Source: Bacillota bacterium
Lineage (GTDB): Bacteria; Bacillota; Clostridia; Christensenellales; Pumilibacteraceae
Length of the DNA: 6,926 nt
NCBI GenBank assembly: GCA_009787685.1
Contig: WQSV01000076.1
Location: 1-6,926, forward strand
Direction: 5' to 3'
Part shown: positions 1 to 5,233 of the stretch, piece after piece
Numbering within the stretch: the first letter of the stretch is position 1
Layout of the letters: every line of letters begins with the position of its first letter
The notes under the pieces: model-generated
What the model was told of the DNA's origin: nothing
The model's database searches: none
Seen by the model: only the letters and a program-made list of their open reading frames with translations
Made by a program: the position numbers and the translations under genes

Positions 1-302
1 GACTCATTTAAAAAAGCATGTATTTTTTTGCCAGAGACAGCGCCTTTTCTTGGAGTGAAAATATTAAAATCAATCAATTTACCTTTTCTTTTTATTGCAA
101 GAATTGTGTTTTTTATTTCAGCAATTGGAATTCCAGCAGCATATGACCCACCTATTACCGCCCCCATTGAGCAACCAGTCACAACATCAATTTCAATACC
201 ATGTTCTTCAAGTGCTTCAATAACACCAATATGGCAAACACCTCGAAATGCGCCAGCACCCAAGGCAAGACCTAATTTTTTTCTTTTTTTTGTGTTTTCC
301 AT
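1..302 (-). CDS. Patatin-like phospholipase (N-terminal 100 residues, runs off window)
   Basis: The N-terminal third of a patatin/RssA-type serine acyl hydrolase, a family that cleaves acyl esters of membrane lipids with a Ser-Asp dyad. The sequence shows the oxyanion-hole loop GAGAFRG (residues 15-21, a variant of GxGGxRG), then HIGVIEALEEHG (24-35), then the nucleophile elbow GCSMG (43-47) with Ser45 as the expected nucleophile. The catalytic Asp lies beyond the window edge. There is no signal peptide and the N-terminus is very basic (KKRKK), so a cytoplasmic protein is likely. The ATG at 302 is preceded by AAAAGGAAAG, a usable ribosome binding site. It follows the DAHP synthase gene by 41 bases with no terminator, so it is probably the distal gene of the same operon. 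The true substrate cannot be told from sequence. Whether the gene is intact cannot be judged here. Confidence 0.9.
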   Translation of the reverse strand, partial: MENTKKRKKLGLALGAGAFRGVCHIGVIEALEEHGIEIDVVTGCSMGAVIGGSYAAGIPIAEIKNTILAIKRKGKLIDFNIFTPRKGAVSGKKIHAFLNE

Positions 303-343
303 CCGCTAGCTTTCCTTTTAATGATTGAGAGCAACTTTTGTCA

Positions 344-1342
344 CTACAATTCTTCGGCAATATCCAATATTAACCTTTCAGTATTTTCAAAACCTAAGCA
401 CGAATCAGTTTTTGAAACCCCGTATTCATTAGCACTCTGCCCCTCATTTAAATAACTTTCAATCATAAAACCTTTAACAAAATTATGAATTGATTTGTCT
501 TGCGACATACTTTGAGTAACACTTTTTATGACATGTCGTTGGTTTTTGGGGTTTTTATTTGAGTTTGAGTGCGACGCGTCAACCACAAGGGCTGGATTTT
601 CTAGTTTTTCATTCGAATATTTTTCTAAAAGCTCAAGGATATCCTTTTTTGAATGGTTAGAAAAATTTTCACCACTCTTCAATGTTCCGCCCCTTAAAAT
701 TGAATGAGCGAATTTATTTCCAGTTGTTTTCAACTGAAATCCAAACTGCACAAATTTTTGTGGAATTTGTGCAACACACAAAGAGTTGACAAGCGAGTCA
801 ATTGAACCATTTATCGGGTTTTTCATTCCAACTGGAACATCCAATCCGCTTGCAACAAATCTGTGAGAAGGACTTTCAACTGTTCTTGCCCCAACTGCCA
901 TATAAGAAACAACATCGTCAAGATAATTAAAATTATCGACATACAATAGTTCATCACAAGTTGGGATTCCGCTCTCGCTAAACGCTTTGATATGTAAATT
1001 GCGTTGTCTTTCAAGCCCGAAAGAAAAATCATCATCTTCATGCAAAATACCTTTGTAGGAATTTCGTGAACGTGGTTTTGCAGTATATATGCGTGACATA
1101 ATAAAGAGCTTTTTATTTACTTTTTGTGACAGTTTAAGTAATTTGGCAACATACTCCAAAACAGCTTTTTCATCATCTGCAGAACACGGCCCAACAATTA
1201 TTATTTTTTTTTCACTAAAAGATGCGAGAATATTTTTTATCTCACAAATGTTTTCTTCTCTTAGTTCTTGCAAACTTTTGCTAAGAGATATCTTTTGCTT
1301 TAACTCACAGGAAGTAATTAATTTCTTTTGTTTTTCAAACAT
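344..1342 (-). CDS. aroG: 3-deoxy-7-phosphoheptulonate (DAHP) synthase, class I AroF/G/H type
   Basis: Condenses phosphoenolpyruvate with erythrose 4-phosphate to DAHP, the committed first step of the shikimate pathway to aromatic amino acids; cytoplasmic. The 332 residues are near the roughly 350 usual for the E. coli AroF/G/H group. Visible motifs are VGPCSADD (50-57), RIYTAKPR (84-91), YKG (96-98), GARTVES (151-157), VGMKN (171-175), LRGG (216-219), DASHSNS (255-261), and IESYLNEG followed by SKTDSCLG near the C-terminus. The metal ligands expected from AroG match as Cys53, His258, Glu295 and Asp313. Substrate-binding basic residues match as Arg84, Lys89, Arg153, Lys174 and Arg217. The ATG directly abuts the stop of the upstream gene (TAAATG) and has no well-placed ribosome binding site, so translation probably depends on re-initiation. 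No other aro gene is visible. The aroF/aroG/aroH symbol and the feedback specificity cannot be decided; aroG is given as the best-known family member. Confidence 0.95.
   Translation of the reverse strand: MFEKQKKLITSCELKQKISLSKSLQELREENICEIKNILASFSEKKIIIVGPCSADDEKAVLEYVAKLLKLSQKVNKKLFIMSRIYTAKPRSRNSYKGILHEDDDFSFGLERQRNLHIKAFSESGIPTCDELLYVDNFNYLDDVVSYMAVGARTVESPSHRFVASGLDVPVGMKNPINGSIDSLVNSLCVAQIPQKFVQFGFQLKTTGNKFAHSILRGGTLKSGENFSNHSKKDILELLEKYSNEKLENPALVVDASHSNSNKNPKNQRHVIKSVTQSMSQDKSIHNFVKGFMIESYLNEGQSANEYGVSKTDSCLGFENTERLILDIAEEL
1088..1103 (-). repeat. Recurrent near-palindromic motif, copy 1
   Basis: Minus strand TATTATGTCACGCATA, inside the DAHP synthase gene (codons for IMSRI). It is identical over 16 bases to the copy at 1898-1913, although read there in another frame. 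Confidence 0.4.
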
Positions 1343-1816
1343 TTAAAAATCTATTGAGCCGTCCCTTTTCATTATCATTGTGCCCCGCAATTCCTCGCGA
1401 TTGTTTCGAACCATAGTTAAATTGCTAGTCAGATATCTTTCAATATCTTTAAACATTTCATCAAGATGAGCCTTTGTTTTATCAACAAGTTGCTCAGACT
1501 GGACATATCCCGCATCAACAATCTTTTTCGCTTCGGCTTCCGCTCTTTTTATTAGTTCGGAGTTGTCAATAATATGTTCAGCGCGATCCTCCGATTCTTT
1601 GATTATATTTTTTGCAACGCTATCCGCATTTTGCAACATCTTGTCTCTGTTTGCAATAATATATTCTGCTTCGCGAATACTTTCGGGAAATACTTTTTTC
1701 ATCTCATAGACGATTTCGACGCATTTTTCAAGGTCAACTTTTTTTGAAAAAAGTCCCCTTTTATCAGTGAGTTCAGATTCCAATGCATTAAGCAATGCCA
1801 GTATACTGTGTGCCAT
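1343..1816 (-). CDS. DivIVA/ATPase-subunit-like coiled-coil protein linked to coaD
   Basis: A 157-residue soluble, mostly helical protein. Residues 50-130 are a charged, Ala/Glu/Lys-rich amphipathic helix with coiled-coil character (for example RAEAEAKKIVDAG near 91-103), resembling stalk subunits of F/V-type ATPases and DivIVA-type proteins. The N-terminal part (27-46, VDLEKCVEIV then MKKVFPESI) matches, from memory, a conserved small protein found next to coaD in many Clostridia and often annotated 'ATPase' or 'DivIVA-like' without a tested function. No membrane segment, Walker motif or catalytic site is visible, so the 'ATPase' label should not be taken literally. A strong GGAGG lies 10 bases before the ATG at 1816. 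It sits 37 bases after coaD, and its TAA abuts the ATG of the DAHP synthase gene. A structural or scaffold role is plausible but unproven. Confidence 0.8.
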   Translation of the reverse strand: MAHSILALLNALESELTDKRGLFSKKVDLEKCVEIVYEMKKVFPESIREAEYIIANRDKMLQNADSVAKNIIKESEDRAEHIIDNSELIKRAEAEAKKIVDAGYVQSEQLVDKTKAHLDEMFKDIERYLTSNLTMVRNNREELRGTMIMKRDGSIDF

Positions 1817-1853
1817 ATTTGTTTTACCTCCGATTTTTAAAAGATTTTTTAAT

Positions 1854-2351
1854 TTAAACGTGCTTTGAATAAACTTTTTTAATCAATTCCACTGAACTAT
1901 GCGTGACATAATACTGAAAGTCTGCACCCAATGATGTTAATTCTCGGACAATTGTGCTTGAAATGTGGGCAAGATTGGGTGGAGATGCAAGATAAAAAAT
2001 CTCAACTTCAGGCATAATATCCCAATATACGCTTGCAAGTAATTTTTCATGCTCAAAGTCACTTGCTGTTCTTAAACCTCTAAGAATAATGTCCGCATTG
2101 CATGAAGCAACAAAGTCCGTCAATAGACCATCAAATGCTTTCACTTCAGCATTCTCAATATCTTGAAGTGCAGTCATTGCAATTGCAACCCTTTCTTCAA
2201 GCGTTGCAACACTCTTTTTTCCAGTTGAACTACCACTAACCCCAACAACGATATTGTCGAAAAAACTGGCGCTTCTTTTGACCATATCATAATGTCCAAT
2301 TGTGAAGGGATCAAATGTTCCAGCGAATACGGCAATTTTATTTTTCTTCAT
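1854..2351 (-). CDS. coaD: Phosphopantetheine adenylyltransferase
   Basis: Transfers AMP from ATP to 4'-phosphopantetheine, giving dephospho-CoA, the fourth step from pantothenate in CoA synthesis; cytoplasmic, usually a hexamer. The 165 residues fit the family. Visible signatures are AGTFDPFTIGH (10-20), including the nucleotidyltransferase TxGH motif with His20, then LEERV (51-55), GLLTDF (75-80), RGLRTASDFEHE (91-102) and HISSTIVREL (129-138). The stretch between RGLR and ISST is atypical: residues 107-112 read SVYWDI where most bacterial enzymes have a block like MNR(H/K)L. The ATG at 2351 lies inside the end of rsmD (14-base overlap) and is served by GGAG seven bases upstream, also within rsmD, which indicates translational coupling. 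rsmD-coaD adjacency is common in Bacillota and supports the assignment. Confidence 0.96.
   Translation of the reverse strand: MKKNKIAVFAGTFDPFTIGHYDMVKRSASFFDNIVVGVSGSSTGKKSVATLEERVAIAMTALQDIENAEVKAFDGLLTDFVASCNADIILRGLRTASDFEHEKLLASVYWDIMPEVEIFYLASPPNLAHISSTIVRELTSLGADFQYYVTHSSVELIKKVYSKHV
1898..1913 (-). repeat. Recurrent near-palindromic motif, copy 2
   Basis: Minus strand TATTATGTCACGCATA, near the 3' end of coaD (codons for YYVTH). The different reading frame means the match with copy 1 is not due to shared protein sequence. Confidence 0.4.
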
Positions 2352-2913
2352 TTGAGTTCTCCAAAACTTTATCTTTTAAAGTCAAAAAACTTAAGGCAGT
2401 ATTTCCACAAGCTCTATTGTCTATTATAAACCTATCTTTGAGAAATTGCAAGTCTTTTTTAACATAGTGTTCAAAAACTATGACTCCATCTCCTCTCAAA
2501 ATTTCATACTCATTAATTAAGTCAAATAATTTTGTTGCATAAGTTTCGTCATAAGGTGGATCAATAAAAATCAAATCAAACCTTTCATCTTTTAATTTTT
2601 TTAGTGCAAATGAATAGTCTAAAGACATGACTTGTGCTTTTATGCCACAAACATCAAGATTTTTTTTTGTGACTGCAATGCTTTTTAATCCAGCATCATT
2701 AAAAATTACACTTTTTGCACCTCGACTTAAAGCCTCAATGCCAAGAGCGCCACTTCCACAAAACAAATCAAGAACCACGGCATCTTGAATTACCCCTTTA
2801 CTCACAAGTATATTAAACATTGTTTCTTTTATTCTGTCAGTTGTTGGGCGAAAGTTCTTGTTTTGAGGTGGGGATAAAATCTTTCCACGATATTTTCCTG
2901 CAATTACTCTCAT
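2338..2913 (-). CDS. rsmD: 16S rRNA (guanine(966)-N(2))-methyltransferase
   Basis: A SAM-dependent enzyme that methylates N2 of G966 (E. coli numbering) of 16S rRNA during 30S assembly. The 191 residues match the usual size. The N-terminus MRVIAGKYRG with RPTTDRIKETMFN (22-34) is characteristic of RsmD. The Rossmann SAM-binding loop is DLFCGSGALGIEALSRGA (49-66), and the catalytic N-methyltransferase motif is DPPY (118-121). The start ATG overlaps the TGA of the upstream cyclo-ligase gene (ATGA), and a purine-rich GGGGGTG a few bases upstream lies inside that gene, so the two should be translationally coupled. Its own end overlaps coaD by 14 bases. Nothing appears broken or unusual. Confidence 0.96.
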   Translation of the reverse strand: MRVIAGKYRGKILSPPQNKNFRPTTDRIKETMFNILVSKGVIQDAVVLDLFCGSGALGIEALSRGAKSVIFNDAGLKSIAVTKKNLDVCGIKAQVMSLDYSFALKKLKDERFDLIFIDPPYDETYATKLFDLINEYEILRGDGVIVFEHYVKKDLQFLKDRFIIDNRACGNTALSFLTLKDKVLENSNEEK

Positions 2914-3461
2914 TTTTTCACCCCCAGTCTTATGATTCTGGTTGGAGTGAAGATAATATCTAGTGGAATGTCGTATTTATCTCTTTCAAAATTAATTTCT
3001 TGTTCATCAAACGCAATTCCAACCTTGTTCTTAATGTTATGTCTGACATAGTATTGATCATAACACCCTTTTCCATAACCGATTCGATGATTATCACCAT
3101 TGAAACCGAGTAAAGGTGTTATTGAAATATCTATTTTTTTTGTGAATTCAAGCTTGTCCTCAATATCAATAACGTTACCTATTTTGTTAACATTCAATGC
3201 CTCTCCCTCATAAATAACCGCAATCATTTTGCTTCCAACTGTGAAAGGAATTAATAATGTGAGGCTCGGGATTTTCATCAAATCATCTATTATTTTTTTT
3301 GTTTCAACTTCAGTTCCCATTGAAACATACGACAGAATAGTGCTAAAGTTTTTTTCAAAAATATACTTTTGCAGTTTATTTGAAATAATCGCTTCTTTTT
3401 CTTCTCTGTTTTTAATGCTCGCACGAACATCAAAAAGTTTTCGCCTTAGTTCGTTCTTCAT
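2910..3461 (-). CDS. 5-formyltetrahydrofolate cyclo-ligase (methenyl-THF synthetase)
   Basis: Converts 5-formyltetrahydrofolate to 5,10-methenyltetrahydrofolate using ATP, returning the storage folate to the one-carbon pool; cytoplasmic. The 183 residues fit the family. The basic N-terminus MKNELRRKLFDVRAS matches the usual K/R-rich opening helix. EVET (51-54) fits the conserved substrate-site segment. The signature loop runs from Pro116 to Tyr138 and contains RIGYGKGCYDQYY (126-138), close to the family pattern RLGYGxGYYD. Asn121 follows Phe120 where the family usually has Asp, a small departure. The C-terminus (DIPLDIIFTPTR, 164-175) is also typical. The ATG at 3461 has no recognisable Shine-Dalgarno sequence, but an extended -10 promoter ends only 16 bases upstream, so the leader may be about nine bases. 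It is the first gene of the downstream unit and overlaps rsmD by four bases. Confidence 0.93.
   Translation of the reverse strand: MKNELRRKLFDVRASIKNREEKEAIISNKLQKYIFEKNFSTILSYVSMGTEVETKKIIDDLMKIPSLTLLIPFTVGSKMIAVIYEGEALNVNKIGNVIDIEDKLEFTKKIDISITPLLGFNGDNHRIGYGKGCYDQYYVRHNIKNKVGIAFDEQEINFERDKYDIPLDIIFTPTRIIRLGVKK
3038..3053 (-). repeat. Recurrent near-palindromic motif, copy 3
   Basis: Minus strand TACTATGTCAGACATA, in the cyclo-ligase gene. The inner 13 bases, TATGTCAGACATA, form a perfect dyad around a single central base. Confidence 0.4.
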
Positions 3462-3471
3462 AATATTTCTA

Positions 3472-3490
3472 GTGTTGATTATAACAACAC
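3472..3490. repeat. Inverted repeat enclosing the -10 box (possible operator)
   Basis: GTGTTG at 3472-3477 and CAACAC at 3485-3490 form a perfect 6-bp dyad with a 7-base spacer that contains the TATAAT of the minus-strand promoter. A further copy of AGTGTTG lies at 3542-3548. A dyad directly over a -10 is a typical place for a repressor site, but no regulator is identified. As RNA it would be a weak hairpin without a following U-run, so a terminator is unlikely. Confidence 0.4.
3478..3486 (-). promoter_or_regulatory. Extended -10 promoter before the cyclo-ligase gene
   Basis: Read on the minus strand this is TGTTATAAT: a perfect TATAAT with the extended TG one base upstream. No convincing -35 box sits 16-18 bases further up, which an extended -10 can tolerate. 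The last T is 16 bases before the ATG at 3461, so a transcript would start near 3470 with a leader of about nine bases. It lies in the largest gap of the window and would drive the six-gene unit from the cyclo-ligase to the patatin gene. Confidence 0.6.
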
Positions 3491-3559
3491 CCCTTTTTAA
3501 AACGTTTTTTTCACTTTTCCAGATTCTTCAATGTTTTTGTAAGTGTTGTAATTCTCAAA

Positions 3560-4609
3560 TTACTTAATATAATTGCGCTTTAATCTTGGCCCAAACGAGG
3601 TTAATATTTCATATGGAATTGTTTGATATGAATTCATTAGGTCTTCCATTTTTATTTGCCTGCCAATCAAAAATACTTTATCGTTTCCTTTTAATCTCGT
3701 CTTGCTGACATCCACAAGCGTTATATCCATGCAAACTTGCCCCATAACCGGACAACGCACACCATTGATTTCAACTTCCCTAAGAGATTCTAAATCTTTT
3801 CTTCGATAGCCATCAGCATACCCAACCCTTATTGCAGCAATCTTGCAGTCGTATGGCGCGAGGTAGTTTCCATAGCTAATATGCTCACCTTTTTTCACAT
3901 TAAACACTTGAAGAATATTAGTATAGACTTCCATGATTGGAGTGGTTATTTCAGAATACCCATACATCGCAAGACCAAATCTCACCGTGTTCATTTGAAG
4001 TATGTCTGGCATAGTATTTGAGAGATGCAAGAAATTTGACGAACTAATATGAAAACTAAAACCACAACTCTTATATGGGAGAATGCAACGTTGATACTCA
4101 TAAAATTGTTTTGCTGTGTCAATCGGACACTTTGGATTAAAGAAATGAGTGTAGATACTTTTAATGTTGTAGCCTTTCTTTTTTAAATCACTAATGAGTT
4201 TTCTCAAGTTTTGAGGTCGCACTCCAATTCTATTCATTCCAGTGTTTAGTTTGATATTGACATTTTTGATATCCTTATTCAAATACTCCACTTCGCCAAT
4301 ATCGCAAATCGCAGGAATGATATTTTGAGGAAATGTCCTGCTTCGCCTTTTATCAATCCATGACCTATCAACATTACTAAGCAAGTTGATAGGCTTTGTT
4401 ATTCCATAAGAACAAAGTTCTAGCGCTTCATCAAAAGTTGCAACAGCAAACTCTTGAACAAGTTCATTTGCAGAAATTGAAATGCGCTTCATTCCATGCC
4501 CATAGGCATCGGCTTTAACAACTGCGCAAAAATTAGCATCTCCAATTTCACCTTTCAATCTCGTTATGTTATCACGTAATTTTGTTAGATTTATATCCGC
4601 TACAAGCAA
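3560..4609 (-). CDS. alr: Alanine racemase
   Basis: A PLP enzyme interconverting L- and D-alanine, supplying D-Ala for peptidoglycan; cytoplasmic, dimeric. The protein has 349 residues from the TTG at 4609, slightly short of the usual 370-390 but with both domains. The N-terminal TIM barrel carries VVKADAYGHG with the PLP lysine Lys32. RFGLAMYG gives Arg210, expected to contact the PLP ring nitrogen. The C-terminal beta domain carries ISYGNY with the second catalytic base Tyr246, then VGYADGY and VCMDITLVDV. No ATG exists before the PLP lysine, so the start must be TTG: either 4609, with GAGG six bases upstream, or 4621 (353 residues), which has an in-frame TAA nine bases upstream and no ribosome binding site. 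I chose 4609. The gene stands between an unrecognised membrane-protein gene and the folate-led unit, with gaps on both sides. Confidence 0.95.
   Translation of the reverse strand: MLVADINLTKLRDNITRLKGEIGDANFCAVVKADAYGHGMKRISISANELVQEFAVATFDEALELCSYGITKPINLLSNVDRSWIDKRRSRTFPQNIIPAICDIGEVEYLNKDIKNVNIKLNTGMNRIGVRPQNLRKLISDLKKKGYNIKSIYTHFFNPKCPIDTAKQFYEYQRCILPYKSCGFSFHISSSNFLHLSNTMPDILQMNTVRFGLAMYGYSEITTPIMEVYTNILQVFNVKKGEHISYGNYLAPYDCKIAAIRVGYADGYRRKDLESLREVEINGVRCPVMGQVCMDITLVDVSKTRLKGNDKVFLIGRQIKMEDLMNSYQTIPYEILTSFGPRLKRNYIK
4001..4016 (-). repeat. Recurrent near-palindromic motif, copy 4
   Basis: Minus strand TACTATGCCAGACATA, in alr (codons for TMPDI). It differs from copy 3 at one base over 16, and the two preceding A bases are also shared. 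Confidence 0.4.
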
Positions 4610-4615
4610 AGCACA

Positions 4616-4619
4616 CCTC
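4616..4619 (-). promoter_or_regulatory. Ribosome binding site that decides the alr start
   Basis: GAGG on the minus strand lies six bases before the TTG at 4609. The same bases overlap the start of the longer reading from the TTG at 4621, which has no such site upstream. The spacing therefore favours the internal TTG as the alr start codon. Confidence 0.6.
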
Positions 4620-4643
4620 AAAAATAGTTAAGTCTCAGCGCCT

Positions 4644-4673
4644 AACATAACTTAATATATTAGACAATTTCAA
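4644..4673 (-). promoter_or_regulatory. Candidate sigma-A promoter for alr
   Basis: On the minus strand TTGAAA (4673-4668, five of six matches to TTGACA) is followed after 18 bases by TATGTT (4649-4644, four of six matches to TATAAT). It lies in the gap between the coiled-coil gene and alr, with room for a leader of about 25-30 bases. An inverted repeat (TTAAGT at 4628-4633, ACTTAA at 4650-4655, on the plus strand) flanks the proposed -10. The -10 is weak, so this remains a candidate only. Confidence 0.35.
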
Positions 4674-4691
4674 AAAGTGTGCAGAGTTTTT

Positions 4692-5195
4692 TTAGTTTGT
4701 TAAAATCATTATGAACTGATAGACCCAAAAACCTATCGCAAGAGATGATGCCACAATTGCAATAATTTTTGCAACTTTTTCGCGTTTCTTTAGCGTTAAA
4801 AATTGTGTTGTTAGCCTTTCATTGCTTTTTGATAATTCAGTGATTTGCTTGATAAGCAAATCATTATTTTCCTTTGAACTTGCCAAATGCATCAAAAGCA
4901 ACTTATTTTGCTCGTCAACTTTGTCAAGCTGGGTTTCAATGTGTCCGAGATATCGAGAAAGTATTTCCGAGTCATTCTGTCCAGCAGTCGCCACTTGAAG
5001 AATTTTATCATCAGCCACTACTCCACATTTCACTTCTTCTTTTTTTGATTCTTTCTTTTTAGTGCCTGTTGTGAAAATGTTTTTTAATTTTTGCAACATT
5101 GAAGGTTTTTTGATATCTTTCTCAATATGATTATTAACAATTTTCTCTTCAGATTCATTTTGTGTTTGAATAATTCTATTATTTATGTCTGACAT
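4692..5195 (-). CDS. Unrecognised tail-anchored coiled-coil membrane protein
   Basis: I do not recognise this 167-residue protein. Residues 1-55 are polar and highly charged, with Lys/Glu-rich stretches (TKKKESKKEEVK near 45-56) and probably disordered. Residues about 78-138 look like a long amphipathic coiled coil with regularly spaced Leu/Ile. Residues about 142-165 (starting AKIIAIVASSLAIGFW) are a single hydrophobic segment, followed by only a couple of residues. With no signal peptide, it should sit in the cytoplasm anchored by its C-terminal tail. AGGAGG lies 12 bases before the ATG at 5195, a strong but somewhat distant site. It follows thrS by 38 bases, so the two are probably co-transcribed. 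A single Cys (57) and no catalytic motif argue against an enzyme. Scaffold, tether or cell-envelope roles are possible, but none is shown. Confidence 0.85.
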   Translation of the reverse strand: MSDINNRIIQTQNESEEKIVNNHIEKDIKKPSMLQKLKNIFTTGTKKKESKKEEVKCGVVADDKILQVATAGQNDSEILSRYLGHIETQLDKVDEQNKLLLMHLASSKENNDLLIKQITELSKSNERLTTQFLTLKKREKVAKIIAIVASSLAIGFWVYQFIMILTN

Positions 5196-5199
5196 ACTT
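5184..5199 (-). repeat. Recurrent near-palindromic motif, copy 5
   Basis: Minus strand AAGTATGTCAGACATA, covering the start codon of the coiled-coil membrane-protein gene (ATG at 5195-5193). The inner 13-base dyad is identical to copy 3. Confidence 0.4.
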
Positions 5200-5233
5200 C
5201 GTGAAAACCTCCTGTTTTTCGCCTAAAAATCAA

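Noticed and set aside
28..309. Open frame of 93 codons on the plus strand
   Set aside because: It is antisense to the patatin-like gene, whose GAGAFRG and GCSMG motifs are clear; the plus-strand product has no recognisable features.
1196..1213. T-runs on the plus strand, such as the one near 1204, as terminators
   Set aside because: They lie inside minus-strand genes as Lys/Asn codons, no plus-strand gene precedes them, and no GC-rich stem is present.
823..1346. Shorter open frames inside or opposite the DAHP synthase gene
   Set aside because: They overlap a gene with complete family motifs and metal ligands and have no ribosome binding site of their own.
3549..3562. Small hairpin TAATT-CTCA-AATTA at the alr stop codon as a terminator
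   Set aside because: The stem is only five A/T pairs and no U-run follows on the minus-strand transcript.
3229..3567. Plus-strand open frame across the start of the cyclo-ligase gene and the following gap
   Set aside because: It is mostly antisense to conserved coding sequence, and its hydrophobic look comes from the T-rich complementary strand.
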